From NCBI GenBank assembly GCA_033782935.1, contig JAWQEG010000167.1, positions 2,109,501 to 2,173,500 on the forward strand: a DNA stretch of 64,000 bases, in the 5' to 3' direction. How positions within the stretch are numbered: the first letter of the stretch is position 1; each line of letters starts with the position of its first letter. Shown here in pieces: positions 1 through 14,100 of the stretch. The DNA is from Petrolisthes cinctipes. Its lineage: Eukaryota; Arthropoda; Malacostraca; Decapoda; Porcellanidae. The notes beneath the pieces are model-generated. The model had not been told where the DNA came from, made no database searches, and worked only from the letters and a program-made list of their open reading frames with translations. A program made the position numbers and the translations under genes.

Positions 1-868
1 CCAAAAATATCGATTTTCAGCATGTTTTGGGCCTGTATCTGATTAGGCATGTACAGATCGCTTCTGGGACCCCAAAATATAGAGTTTTCTGGCCTGTATT
101 TTAAAAATACTCAAACACAGAGTAAGCATGTACAGATCGCTTAAGGGACCCCAAAATATCGAATTTTCCAGTGTTTTGGGCCTAAATTTGAGATATCGAC
201 TTTGGGCACAAAAAAAGATCGATTTTCATTATGTTTTGGACCTGTAATTTGAAAATACTCTAACACGGAGTAGGCATGTACAGATCGTTTCTGGGATCCC
301 AAAATATCGAATTTTCGGGTGTTTTGGGCCTGAATTTGAGAGATCGACTTTGGGCACCTAAAATATCGATTTTTAGCATGTTTTGGTCCTGTATCTGAGT
401 AGGTATGTACAGATCACTTCTGGGACCCCAAAATATCGAGTTTTCGAGTGTTTTGGGCCTGAATTTGAGTTATAAACGTATACTGAAGATGCAGGCACAT
501 ATAAACTTTTGGGCACCTAAAATATCGATTTTGAGCGTATTTTAGGACGGTATCTTAAAAGCATTCTAACTAGCAGTAGGCAAGTACAGATCGCTTCTAG
601 GACCCAGAAATTCCGAATTTTCAGGTGTTTTGAGCCTGAATTTGAGATATAAACGGGTTCAGAAGGTGCATGCACATATCGACTTTGGACACTTAAAATA
701 TCTATTTTTTGCATGTTTTGAACCTATATATTTAAAACATTCTAGCACTGAGTAGACATGTACAGATCGCTTGTGGGAACAAAAATATCGAATTTTCGGG
801 TGTTTTGAGGTTGAATTTGGGATATAAACGGGTGCAAAAGATGCATGCACATATCGACTTTTGGGCAC
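1..868 (+). repeat. Divergent monomers at the left edge
   Basis: A run of mixed full-length and short monomers. The first one is cut by the window edge. Variants include CTAACTAGCAGTAGG (561-580) and a monomer ending AACTTTTGGGCACC. No clean higher-order period is visible. Nothing but satellite is present. Confidence 0.85.
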
Positions 869-1831
869 TTAAAAGATCAATTTTCAGTATGTTTTGGGCC
901 TGTATTTTGAAAATACTCTAACACGGAGTAGGCATGTACAAATCGTTTCTGGGACCCCAAAATATCGAATTTTCGGGTGTTTTGGGCCTGAATTTGAGAT
1001 ATCGACTCTGGGCACCTAAAATATCGATTTTTAGCATGTTTTGGGCCAACATTTTGAAAATAATCTAGCACTGAGTAGGCATGTACAGATGGCTTCTGGA
1101 ACCCCAAAATATCGAATTCTCGGGTGTTTTGAGCCTGAATTTAAGATATAAACGAGTACAGAAGATACATGCACATATTGACTTTGGGCACCTAAAATAT
1201 CTATTTTCAGCATGTTTTGGGCCTGTATCGGAGTAGGCATGTACAGATCGCTTCTGGGACCCCAAAATATCGAGTTTTTGGGTGTTTGGACCTGAATTTG
1301 AGGTATAAACGGGTGCAGAAGATGGATGCACATATCGACTTTTGGGCACTTAAAAGATCGATTTTCAGTATGTTTTGGGCCTGTATTTTGAAAATACTCT
1401 AACACGGAGTAGGCATGTACAGATCGTTTCTGGGACCCCAAAATATCTAATTTTCGGGTGTTTTGGGCCTGAATTTGAGATATCGACTTTGGGCACCCAA
1501 AATATCAATTTTTAGCATGTTTTGGGCCTATATTTTGAAAATATTCTAGCATTGAGTAGGCATTTACAGATCGCTTCTGAGACCCCAAAATATTGAATTC
1601 TCGGGTGTTTTGAGCCTGAATTTGAGATATAAACGGGTACAGAAGATACATGCACATATTGACTTTGGGCACCTAAAATATCGATTTTCAGCATGTTTTG
1701 GGCCTGTATCTGAGTAGGCATGTACTTATCGCTTCTGGGACCCCAAAATATCGAGTTTTCTGGTGTTTGGAGCATGAATTTGAGATATAAACGGGTTCAG
1801 AAGATGCATGCACATATCTACTGTTGGGCAC
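869..1831 (+). repeat. Two units of a ~482-bp trimer repeat
   Basis: Unit 1 is 869-1349: monomers at 869 (147 bp), 1016 (176) and 1192 (158). Unit 2 is 1350-1831: 1350 (147), 1497 (176) and 1673 (159). Each unit has the order AAAAGATCG-type 29-bp-deleted monomer, full-length GCACTGAG monomer, then 18-bp-deleted monomer. A third unit begins at 1832 but is broken by a deletion near 2032. The same three-monomer order recurs inside the longer repeats further right, so it looks like an older organisational level. Confidence 0.85.
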
Positions 1832-1979
1832 TTAAAAGTTCGATTTTCAGTATGTTTTTTGACCTGTTTTTTGAAAATACTCTAACACGGAGTAGGCATG
1901 TACAGATCGTTTCTGGGACCCCCAAATATCGAATTTTCGGGTGTTTTGGGCCTGAATTTGAGCTATCGACTTTGGGCAC

Positions 1980-2131
1980 CTAAAATATCGATTTTTAGCA
2001 TGTTTTGGGCCTATATTTTGAAAATATTCTAGTTTCTGAGACCCCAAAATATCAAATTTTCGGGTGTTTTGAGCCTAAATTTGAGATATAAACGGGTACA
2101 GAAGATGCATGCACATTTTGCCTTTGGGCAC
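1980..2131 (+). repeat. Monomer with a private 24-bp deletion
   Basis: The monomer is 152 bp because CTAGCACTGAG...CGCTTCTGAG is shortened to CTAGTTTCTGAG at about 2031-2040. This removes the GTAGGCATGTACAGATCGC block present in nearly every other copy. It appears once, so it is a local scar. Confidence 0.8.
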
Positions 2132-4897
2132 CTAAAATATCGATTTTCAGCATGTTTTGGGCCTGTATCTGAGTAGACATGTACAGAACGCTTCTGGGAC
2201 CCCAAAATATAGAGTTTTCTGGTGTTTGGAGCCTGCATTTGAGATATAAACGGGTGCAGAAGATGCATGCACATACTGACTTTGGGCACCTAAAATATCG
2301 ATTTTCAGCATGTTTTTGGCCTGTATTTTGAAAAAAACTCTAACACGGAGTATGCATGTACAGATCACTTCTGGGACCCCAAAATATCGAATTTTCGGGG
2401 GGTTTGAGCCTGAATTTGAGATATAAACGGGTACTGAAGATGCATGCACATATCGACTTTTGGGCTCCTAAAATATCGATTTTTAGCATGTTTTGGGTCT
2501 GAATCTTGAAAACATTCTAACTAGGAGTAGGCATGTACAGATCGCTTTTCGGACCCAAAAATACCGAATTTTCGGGTGTTTTGAGCCTGAATTTGAGATA
2601 TAAACGGGTACAGAAGATGCATACACATATTGACTCTGGGCACCTAAAATATCGATATTCTGCATGTTTTGGGCCTGTATCTGAGTAGGCATGTACAGAT
2701 CGCTTCTGGGACCCTAAAATATCGAATTTTCGTGTGTTTTGGGCCTGAATTTGAGATATCGACTTTGGGCACCTAAAATATCGATTTTCAGCATGTTTTG
2801 GGCCTGTATTTTGAAAATACTTTAACACGGAGTAGGCATGTACAGATCGCTTCTGGGACCCGATAATATCGAATTTTCGGGTGTTTTCAGCCAGAATTTG
2901 AAATATAAACGGGTACAGAAGAGGCATCCACAAATAGACTTTGGAAACTTAAAATATAGATTTTTAGCATGTTTTGAGCCTATATTTTGAAAACATTCTA
3001 GCACTGAGTAGGCATGTACAGATCGCTTCTGGTACACAAAAATATCGAATTCTCGTGTGTTTTGGGCCTGAATTCGAGATATCGACTTTGGGCACCTAAA
3101 ATATCGATTTTTAGCATGTTTTGGGCCTGTATTTTGAAAATACTTTAACACGGAGTAGGCATGTACAGATCGCTTCTGGGACCCCATACTATCGAATTTT
3201 CGGGGGTTTTGAGCAAGAATTTGAAATATTAACGAATACTGAAGGTGCATGCACATATCAACTTTAGGGCACCTAAAATATCGATTTTTAAGCAGGTTTT
3301 GGTTCTGTATCTTGAAAACATTCTAACTAGGAGTAGGCATGTACAGATCGCTTCTAGGATCCAAAAATACCGAATTTTCGAGTGCTTTGAGCCTGAATTA
3401 GAGATATAAACGGGTACAGAAGATGCATGCACATATCGACTTTCGACCATTAAAATATCGATTTTTAGCATGTTTTGAGCCTATATTTTGAAAACATTCT
3501 AGCACTGAGTAGGTATGTATATATCGCAGCTGGAACCCAAAAAAATCGAAATTTCGGGTATTTTGAGGTTGAATTTGGGATATAAACGGGTGCAGAAGAT
3601 GCATACACATATTGACTTTGGGCACCTAAAATATCGATTTTCAGCATATTTTGGGCGTTTATCTGAGTAGGCATGTACAGATCCCTTCTGGGACCCTAAA
3701 ATATCGAATTTTCGGGTGTTTTGAGCCTGATTTTGAGATATAAACGGGTACAGAAGATGCATGCGCTTATCGACTTTTGGGCACCTAAAAGATCGATTTT
3801 CAGTATGTTTTGGTCCTGTATTTTGAAAATACTCTAACACGGAGTAAGCATGTACAGATCGCTTCTGGGACCCCAAAATATCGAATTTTCGGGTGTTTTG
3901 GGCCTGAATTTGAGATATCGACTTTGGGCACCTAAAATATCGATTTTTAGCATGTTTTGGGCCTATATTTTGAAAATATTCTAGCACTGAGTAGGCATGT
4001 ACAGATCGCTTCAGGGACCCCAAAATATCGAATTTTCGGGTGTTTTAAGCCTGAATTTGAGATATAAACGGGTACATATTGACTTTGGGCACCTAAAATA
4101 TCGATTTTTAGCATGTTTTGGGCCTGTATTTTGAAAATACTCTTACACGGAGTAGGCATGTACAGATCGCTTCTGGGACTCTAAAAATATCGAATTTTCG
4201 GGTGTTTTTGGCCTGAATTTGAGATATCAACTTTGGGCACATAAAATATCGATTTTTAGCATGTTTTGGGCCTATATTTTTAAAATATTCTAGCACTGAG
4301 TAGGAATGTACAGATCGCTTCTGGGACCCCAAAATATCGAATTTTCGGGTGTTTTGAGCCTGAATTTGAGATTTAAACGGGTACAGAAGATGCATGTACA
4401 TATCGACTTTGGACACCTAAAATATCGATTTTTAGCATGTTTTGAGCCTATATTTTAAAAACATTCTAGCACTGAGTAGGCATGTACAGATCGCTTCTGG
4501 AACCCTAAAATATCGAATTTTCGGGTCTTTTGAGGTTGAATTTGGAATATAAACGGGTGCAGAAGATGCATACACATATTGACTTTAAGCACCTAAATTA
4601 TCGATTTTCAGCATGTTTTGGGCTTGTATCTGAGTAGGCATGTACAGATCGCTTCTGGGAATCCAAAATATCGATTTTTCGGGTGTTTGGAGCCTGAATT
4701 TGAGATATAAACGGGTACAGATGATTCATGCACATATCGACTTATGGGCACGTAAAAGATCGATTTTAAGTATGTTTTGGGCTTGTACTTTTAAAATACT
4801 CTAACACGGAGTATGCATGTACATATCGCTTCTTTGACCCCAAAATATCGAATTTCGGGTGTTTTGAGCCTGAACTTGAGATATCGACTTCGGGCAC
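2132..4897 (+). repeat. Irregular monomer stretch
   Basis: Mixed 176, 159 and 147-bp monomers without a stable long period. A private 15-bp deletion lies in the monomer 3932-4092 (161 bp): GGTACATATTGAC joins the two ACA copies that normally flank GAAGATGC. Single-base differences between neighbours are frequent, which suggests an older, less homogenised part. Confidence 0.8.
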
Positions 4898-5320
4898 CTA
4901 AAATATCGATTTTTAGCATGTATTGGGTCTATATTTTGAAAACTTTCTAACTAGGAGTAGGCATGTACAGATCGCTTTTGGGACCCCAAAATATCGAATT
5001 TTTGGGTGTTTGGATCTGAATTTGAGGTATAAACGGGTACTGAAGATGCATGCACATATCGACTTTGGACACTTATAATATCGATTTTTAGCATGTTTTA
5101 AGCCTATATTTTGAAAACATTCTAGCACTGAGTAGGCATGTACAAATTGCTTCTGGGACCGTAAAATTTTTAATTTTCGGGTGTTTCGAGGTTGAATTTG
5201 GGATATAAACGGGTACTGAAGATGCATGCACATATCGACTTTTGGACTCCTAAAATATCGATTTTGAGCTTGTTTTGGGTCTGTATCATGAAAACATTCT
5301 AACTAGGAGTAGGCATGTAC
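4898..5320 (+). repeat. Block K, copy 1
   Basis: A recognisable group of monomers: one with GCATGTATTGGGTCTATATT and AAAACTTTCTAACTAGGAG, one with GTTTTAAGCC and an unusual GGGACCGTAAAATTTTTAATT in half 2, then one starting GATTTTGAGCTTGTTTTGGG. The same group recurs at 6435 (offset 1,537 bp), 10362, 13820 and 20034. Confidence 0.82.
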
Positions 5321-6434
5321 ATATCGCTTCTTTGACCCCAAAATATCGAATTTCGGGTGTTTTGAGCCTGAATTTGAGATATAAACGGGTACAGAAAATG
5401 CATGCACATATCGACTTTGGACACCTAAAATATCGATTTTTAGAATGTTTTGAGCCTATATTTTGAAAACATTCTAGCACTGAGCAGGCATGTACAGATC
5501 GCTTCTGGGACCCAAAACTGTCGAATTTTCGGGTGTTTTGAGGTTGAATTTGGGATATAAACGGGTGCAGAAGATGCATACACATATTGACTTTGGGCAC
5601 CTAAAATATCGATTTTCCGCATGTTTTCGGCCTGTATCTGAGTAGTCATGTACAGATTGCTTCTAGGACCCAAAAATACCGAATTTTCGGGTGTTTGGAG
5701 CCTGAATTTGAGATATAAACGGGTACAGAAGATGCATGCATATATTGACTTTGGGCACTTAAAATATCGATTTTCAGCATGTTTTGGGCCTGTATTTTGA
5801 AAATACTCTAACACGAAGTAGGCATGCACAGATCGCTTCTAGGACCCAAAAATACTGAATTTTCGGGTGTTGTGAGCCTGAATTTGAGATATAAACGGGT
5901 ACAGAATATACATGCACATATTGAATTTGGGCACCTAAAATATCGATTTTCAGCATGTTTTGAGCCTATATTTTGAAAATATTCTAGCACTGAGTAGGCA
6001 TGTACAGATCGCTTATGGTGCCCAAAAATATCGAATTTTCAAATGTTTTGAGGTTGAATTTGGGATATAAACGGGTGCAGAAGATGCATACACATATTGA
6101 CTTCGGGCACCTAAAATATGGATTTTCAGCATGTTTTGGGCCTGTATTTTGAAAATACTCTAAAACGGAGTAGGCATATACAGATCGCTTCTGGGACCCC
6201 AAAATATCGAATTTTCGGGTGTTTGGAGCCTGAATTTGAGATATAAACGAGTACAGAAGATGCATGCACATATCGACTTTTGGGCACATAAAAGATCGAT
6301 TTTCAGTATGTTTTGGGCCTATATTTTGAAAATATTCTAACAATGAGTAGGCATGTACAGATCGCCTCTGGGACCCAAAAATATCGAATTTTCTGGTGTT
6401 TTGGGCCTGAACTTGAGATTTTGACTTCGGGCAC
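5321..6434 (+). repeat. Irregular monomers between block K copies
   Basis: Satellite only. Monomers of several classes with many private substitutions, for example GAGTAGTCATGTACAGATTG near 5640 and CACGAAGTAGGCATGCAC near 5812. No higher-order unit seen. Confidence 0.78.
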
Positions 6435-6857
6435 CTAAAATATCGATTTTTAGCATTTATTGGGTCTATATTTTGAAAACTTTCTAACTAGGAGTAGGCA
6501 TGTACAGATCGCTTTTGGGACCCCAAAATATCGAATTTTTGGGTGTTTGGATCTGAATTTGAGGTATAAACGGGTACTGAAGATGCATGCACATATCGAC
6601 TTTGGACACTTATAATATCAATTTTTAGCATGTTTTAAGCCTATATTTTGAAAACATTCTAGCACTGAGTAGGCATGTACAAATTGCTTCTGGGACCGTA
6701 AAATTTTTAATTTTCGGGTGTTTCGAGGTTGAATTTGGGATATAAACGGGTACTGAAGATGCATGCACATATCGACTTTTGGACTCCTAAAATATCGATT
6801 TTGAGCTTGTTTTGGGTCTGTATCATGAAAAAATTCTAACTAGGAGTAGGCATGTAC
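6435..6857 (+). repeat. Block K, copy 2
   Basis: Same monomer group as 4898-5320 with the same rare variants (GGGACCGTAAAATTTTTAATT, GTTTCGAGG, GTATCATGAAAA), 1,537 bp downstream. The shared GTATCATGAAAA variant, absent from copies 3-5, shows copies 1 and 2 are closest relatives. Confidence 0.82.
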
Positions 6858-7682
6858 AGTTCGCTTCTAGGACCTAAAAATACCGAATTTTGTGTGTGTT
6901 TTGAGGCTGAATTTGAGATATAAACGGGTACAGAAGATGCATGCACATATCGACTTTGGACACTTAAAATATCGATTTTTAACATGTTTTGAGACTATAT
7001 TTTGAAAACATTCTAGCACTAGGTAGGCATGTACAGATCGCTTCTGGGAACCAAAAATATCGAATTTTCGGGTGTTTTTAGGTAGAATTTGGGATATAAA
7101 CGGGTGCAGAAGATGCATACACATATTGACTTTTGGCACCTACAAGAACGATTTTCAGTATGTTTTAAGCCTGTATTTTGAAAATACTCTAACACGGAGT
7201 AAGCATGTACAGATCGCTTCTGGGACCCCAAAATATCGAAATCTCGGGTGTTTTGAGCCTGAATTGGAGATATAAACGGGTACAGAAGATACATGCACAT
7301 ATTGACTTTGGGCTCCTAAAATATCGATTTTCAGCATGTTTTGGGCCTGTATCTGAGTAGGCATGTGTAGATCGCTTCAGTGACCCCAAAATATCGAAAT
7401 TTTCGGGTGTTTTGGGCCTGAACTTGATATATCGACTTTAGGCACATAAAATATCGATTTTTATCATGCTTTGGGCCTAGATTTTGAAAATACTCTAACA
7501 CGGAGTAGGCATGTACAGATCGCTTCTGGGACCGCAAAATATCGAATTTTCGGGTGTTTTAGGCCTGAATTTGAGATATCGACTTTGGGCACTTGAAATA
7601 TCGATTTTTAGCATGTTTTGGGCCTATATTTTGAAAATATTCTAGCACTGACTAGGCATGTACAGATCGCTTCTGGGATCCC
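6858..7682 (+). repeat. Monomers leading to the 3,458-bp duplication
   Basis: Satellite monomers of mixed classes. Part of this stretch, around 7320-7680, resembles 9290-9660 (for example GGCATGTGTAGATCGCTTCAG and CATGCTTTGGGCCTAGATTTTG), so the duplicated block has an older relative here. Confidence 0.78.
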
Positions 7683-10600
7683 AAAATATCGAATTTTTGG
7701 GTGTTTTGAGCCTGAATTTGGGATATAAACGGGTGCAGAAGATGCATACACATATTGACTTTGAGCACCTAAAATATCGATTTTTAGCCTGTTTTCGGCC
7801 TGTATCTAAGTAGGCATGTACATATCGCTTCTGGGACCCCAAAATATCGAATTTTCAGGTGTTTGTAGCCTGAATTTGAGATATAAACGGGTACAGATGA
7901 TGCATGCACATATAGACTTTGGGCACCTAAAATATAGATTTTCAGCATGTTTTGGGCCAGTATTTTGAAAATACTCTAACACGGAGTAGGCATGTACAGA
8001 TCGCTTCTGGGACCCCAAAATATCGAATTTTCGGGTGTTTTAAGCCTGAATTTGAGATATAAACGGGTACAAAAGATGCATGCACATATCGACTTTTGGG
8101 CACCTAAAATATCGATTTTCAGTATGTTTTAGGCCTGTATTTTGAAAATACTCTAACACGGAGTAGCCATATACAGTTCGCTTCTGGGATCCAAAAATAT
8201 CGAATTTTTGGGTGTTCTGAGCCTGAATTTGAGATATAAACGGTTACTGAAGATGTATGTACATATCAACTTTTGGGCACCTAAAATATCGATTTTGAGC
8301 ATGTTTTGGGTCTATATCTTGAAAACATTCTACCTAGGAGTAGGCATGTACAGATCGCTTCTAGGACCCCAAAATACCGAATTTTCGGGTGTTTTCAGCT
8401 AGAATTTGAGATATAAACGTGTACAGAAGATGCATGCACATATCGACTTTGGACAGTTAAAATATCGATTTTTAGCATATTTTGAGCCTATATTTTAAAA
8501 ACATTCTAGCACTGAGTAGGCATGTACAGATCGCTTCTAGGATCCCAAAATATCGAATATTCAGGTGTTTTGAGGTTGAATTTGGGATATAAACGGGTGC
8601 AGAAGATGCATACACATATTGACTTTGGGCACCTAAAATATCGATTTTTAGCATGTTTTGGGCCTGATTTTCGAAAATACTCTAACACGGAGTAGGCATG
8701 TACAGATCGCTTCTGGGACCCCAAAATATCGAACTTTCAGGTTTTTTGGGCCTGAATTTGAAATATCGACTTTGGGCACCTAAAATATCGATTTTTAGAA
8801 TGTTTTGGGCATATATTTTGAAAATATTCTTGCACTGAGTAGGCATGTACAAATCGCTTCTGGAACCCCAAAATATCGAATATTCGAGTGTTTTGAGCCT
8901 GAATTTGAGATATAAACGGGTTCAGAAGATACATGAACATATTGACTTTGGGCACATAAAATATCGATTTTCAATATGTTTTGGGCCTGTATTTCGAAAA
9001 TATTCTAACACGGAGTAGGCATGTACAGATCGCTTTTGGGATCCCAAAATATCGAATTTTCGGGTGTTTTGGGCCTGAATTTGAAATATCGACTTTGGGC
9101 ACCTAAAATATCGATTTTTAGCATGTTTTGATCCTGTATTTTATAAATATTCTAGCACTCAGTAAGCATGTACAGATCGCTTCTGTGACCCAAAAATATC
9201 GAATTTTTGGATGTTTTGAGCCTGAATTTGAGATATAAACGGGTACAGAAGATGCATGCATATATTGACTTTGGGCACCTAAAATATCGATTTTCAGCAT
9301 GTTTTGGGCCTGTATCTGAGTAGGCATGTGTAGATCGCTTCAGTGACTCCAAAATATCGAAATTTTCGGGTGTTTTGGGCCTGATCTTGAGATATCGACT
9401 TTAGGCACATAAAATATCGATTTTTAGCATGCTTTGGGCCTAGATTTTGAAAATACTCTAATACGGAGTAGGCATGTACAGATCGCTTCTGGGACCGCAA
9501 AATATCGAATTTTCGGGTGTTTTTAGGCCTGAATTTGAGATATCCACTTTGGGCACTTAAAATATCGATTTTTAGCAAGTTTTGGGCCGGTATTTTGAAA
9601 ATATTCTACACTGACTAGGCATGTACAGATCGCTTCTGCGATCCCAAAATATCGAATTTTTGGGTGTTTTGAGCCTGAATTTGAGATATAAACGGGTACA
9701 TAAGATGCATGCATATATTGACTTTGGGCACCTAAAATATTGATTTTCAGCATGTTTTTGGCCTGTATCTGAGTAGGCATGTACTTATCGCTTCTGGGAC
9801 CCCAAAATATCGAATTCTCGGGTGTTTGGAGCCTGAATTTGAGATATAAACGGGTACAGAAGTTGCATGCACATATCGACTTTTGGGCACCTGAAAGATC
9901 GATTTTCATTATGTTTTGGGCCTGTAATTTGAAAATACTCAAACACGGAGTAGGCATGTACGGATCGCTTCTGGGACCACAAAATATCGAATTTTCGTGT
10001 GGTTTGGGCCTGAATTTGAGATATCGACTTTGGGCACTTAAAATTTCGATTTTTTAGCATGTTTTGGGCATATATTTTGAAAATATTCTATCGCTGAGTA
10101 GTCATGTACAGATCGCTTCTGGGACTCCTAAATATCGAATTTTCGGGTGTTTTGACCCTGAATTTGAGATATAAACGGGTACAGAAGATGCATGCACATA
10201 TTGACTTTGGTCACCTAAAATATCGATTTTCAGGATGTTTTTGGCCTATATTTTGAAAATATTCTAACACTGAGTAGGCATGTACAGATCGCCTCTGGGA
10301 CCCAAAAATATCGAATTTTCTTGTGTTTTGGGCCTGAATTCGAGATATCGACTTTGGGCACCTAAAATATCGATTTTTAGCATGTATTGGGTCTATATTT
10401 TGAAAACTTTCTATCTAGGAGTAGGCATGTACAGATCGCTTTTGGGACCCCAAAATATCGAATTTTTGGGAGTTTGGATCTGAATTTGAGGTATAAACGG
10501 GTACTGAAGATGCATGCACATATCGACTTTGGACACTTATAATATCGATTTTTAGCATGTTTTAAGCCTATATTTTGAAAACATTCTAGCACTGAGTAGA

Positions 10601-11140
10601 CATGTACAGATTGCTTCTGGGACCGTAAAATTTTGAATTTTCGGGTGTTTCGAGGTTAAATTTGGGATTTAAACGGGTACTGAAGATGCATGCACATATC
10701 GACTTTTGGACTCCTAAAATATCGATTTTGAGCTTGTTTTGGGTCTGTATCTTGAAAACATTCTAACTAGGAGTAGGCATGTACAGTTCGCTTCTAGGAC
10801 CTAAAAATACCGAATTTTTTGTGTGTTTTGAGGCTAAATTTGAGATATAAACAGGTACAGAAGATGCATGCACATATCAACTTTGGACACTTAAAATATT
10901 AATTTTTAGCATGTTTTGAGCCTATATTTTGAAAACATTCTAGCACTGAGTAGGCATGTACAGATCGCTTCTGGGACCTAAAAAAATATCTAATTTTCGG
11001 GTGTTTTGAGGTTGAATTTGGGATATAAACGGGTGCAGAAGATGAATACACATATTGACTTTGGGCACCTAAAATATCGATTTTTAGCATGTTTTGGGCC
11101 TTTATCTGAGTAGGCATGTACAGATCCCTTCTGGGACCCT
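7683..11140 (+). repeat. 3,458-bp tandem duplication, copy 1
   Basis: Matches 11141-14598 base for base except for two substitutions I noticed: near 8887 (ATTCGAGTG against ATTCGGGTG) and near 10659 (GAGGTTAAATTT against GAGGTTGAATTT). The unit holds about 21 monomers and includes block K copy 3 (from 10362). Before it the sequence reads CTGGGATCCC, whereas copy 2 is preceded by CTGGGACCCT, so the junction lies in the shared AAAATATCGAATTTT at 7683-7697. That is consistent with unequal crossing over inside a monomer. Confidence 0.93.
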
Positions 11141-14100
11141 AAAATATCGAATTTTTGGGTGTTTTGAGCCTGAATTTGGGATATAAACGGGTGCAGAAGA
11201 TGCATACACATATTGACTTTGAGCACCTAAAATATCGATTTTTAGCCTGTTTTCGGCCTGTATCTAAGTAGGCATGTACATATCGCTTCTGGGACCCCAA
11301 AATATCGAATTTTCAGGTGTTTGTAGCCTGAATTTGAGATATAAACGGGTACAGATGATGCATGCACATATAGACTTTGGGCACCTAAAATATAGATTTT
11401 CAGCATGTTTTGGGCCAGTATTTTGAAAATACTCTAACACGGAGTAGGCATGTACAGATCGCTTCTGGGACCCCAAAATATCGAATTTTCGGGTGTTTTA
11501 AGCCTGAATTTGAGATATAAACGGGTACAAAAGATGCATGCACATATCGACTTTTGGGCACCTAAAATATCGATTTTCAGTATGTTTTAGGCCTGTATTT
11601 TGAAAATACTCTAACACGGAGTAGCCATATACAGTTCGCTTCTGGGATCCAAAAATATCGAATTTTTGGGTGTTCTGAGCCTGAATTTGAGATATAAACG
11701 GTTACTGAAGATGTATGTACATATCAACTTTTGGGCACCTAAAATATCGATTTTGAGCATGTTTTGGGTCTATATCTTGAAAACATTCTACCTAGGAGTA
11801 GGCATGTACAGATCGCTTCTAGGACCCCAAAATACCGAATTTTCGGGTGTTTTCAGCTAGAATTTGAGATATAAACGTGTACAGAAGATGCATGCACATA
11901 TCGACTTTGGACAGTTAAAATATCGATTTTTAGCATATTTTGAGCCTATATTTTAAAAACATTCTAGCACTGAGTAGGCATGTACAGATCGCTTCTAGGA
12001 TCCCAAAATATCGAATATTCAGGTGTTTTGAGGTTGAATTTGGGATATAAACGGGTGCAGAAGATGCATACACATATTGACTTTGGGCACCTAAAATATC
12101 GATTTTTAGCATGTTTTGGGCCTGATTTTCGAAAATACTCTAACACGGAGTAGGCATGTACAGATCGCTTCTGGGACCCCAAAATATCGAACTTTCAGGT
12201 TTTTTGGGCCTGAATTTGAAATATCGACTTTGGGCACCTAAAATATCGATTTTTAGAATGTTTTGGGCATATATTTTGAAAATATTCTTGCACTGAGTAG
12301 GCATGTACAAATCGCTTCTGGAACCCCAAAATATCGAATATTCGGGTGTTTTGAGCCTGAATTTGAGATATAAACGGGTTCAGAAGATACATGAACATAT
12401 TGACTTTGGGCACATAAAATATCGATTTTCAATATGTTTTGGGCCTGTATTTCGAAAATATTCTAACACGGAGTAGGCATGTACAGATCGCTTTTGGGAT
12501 CCCAAAATATCGAATTTTCGGGTGTTTTGGGCCTGAATTTGAAATATCGACTTTGGGCACCTAAAATATCGATTTTTAGCATGTTTTGATCCTGTATTTT
12601 ATAAATATTCTAGCACTCAGTAAGCATGTACAGATCGCTTCTGTGACCCAAAAATATCGAATTTTTGGATGTTTTGAGCCTGAATTTGAGATATAAACGG
12701 GTACAGAAGATGCATGCATATATTGACTTTGGGCACCTAAAATATCGATTTTCAGCATGTTTTGGGCCTGTATCTGAGTAGGCATGTGTAGATCGCTTCA
12801 GTGACTCCAAAATATCGAAATTTTCGGGTGTTTTGGGCCTGATCTTGAGATATCGACTTTAGGCACATAAAATATCGATTTTTAGCATGCTTTGGGCCTA
12901 GATTTTGAAAATACTCTAATACGGAGTAGGCATGTACAGATCGCTTCTGGGACCGCAAAATATCGAATTTTCGGGTGTTTTTAGGCCTGAATTTGAGATA
13001 TCCACTTTGGGCACTTAAAATATCGATTTTTAGCAAGTTTTGGGCCGGTATTTTGAAAATATTCTACACTGACTAGGCATGTACAGATCGCTTCTGCGAT
13101 CCCAAAATATCGAATTTTTGGGTGTTTTGAGCCTGAATTTGAGATATAAACGGGTACATAAGATGCATGCATATATTGACTTTGGGCACCTAAAATATTG
13201 ATTTTCAGCATGTTTTTGGCCTGTATCTGAGTAGGCATGTACTTATCGCTTCTGGGACCCCAAAATATCGAATTCTCGGGTGTTTGGAGCCTGAATTTGA
13301 GATATAAACGGGTACAGAAGTTGCATGCACATATCGACTTTTGGGCACCTGAAAGATCGATTTTCATTATGTTTTGGGCCTGTAATTTGAAAATACTCAA
13401 ACACGGAGTAGGCATGTACGGATCGCTTCTGGGACCACAAAATATCGAATTTTCGTGTGGTTTGGGCCTGAATTTGAGATATCGACTTTGGGCACTTAAA
13501 ATTTCGATTTTTTAGCATGTTTTGGGCATATATTTTGAAAATATTCTATCGCTGAGTAGTCATGTACAGATCGCTTCTGGGACTCCTAAATATCGAATTT
13601 TCGGGTGTTTTGACCCTGAATTTGAGATATAAACGGGTACAGAAGATGCATGCACATATTGACTTTGGTCACCTAAAATATCGATTTTCAGGATGTTTTT
13701 GGCCTATATTTTGAAAATATTCTAACACTGAGTAGGCATGTACAGATCGCCTCTGGGACCCAAAAATATCGAATTTTCTTGTGTTTTGGGCCTGAATTCG
13801 AGATATCGACTTTGGGCACCTAAAATATCGATTTTTAGCATGTATTGGGTCTATATTTTGAAAACTTTCTATCTAGGAGTAGGCATGTACAGATCGCTTT
13901 TGGGACCCCAAAATATCGAATTTTTGGGAGTTTGGATCTGAATTTGAGGTATAAACGGGTACTGAAGATGCATGCACATATCGACTTTGGACACTTATAA
14001 TATCGATTTTTAGCATGTTTTAAGCCTATATTTTGAAAACATTCTAGCACTGAGTAGACATGTACAGATTGCTTCTGGGACCGTAAAATTTTGAATTTTC

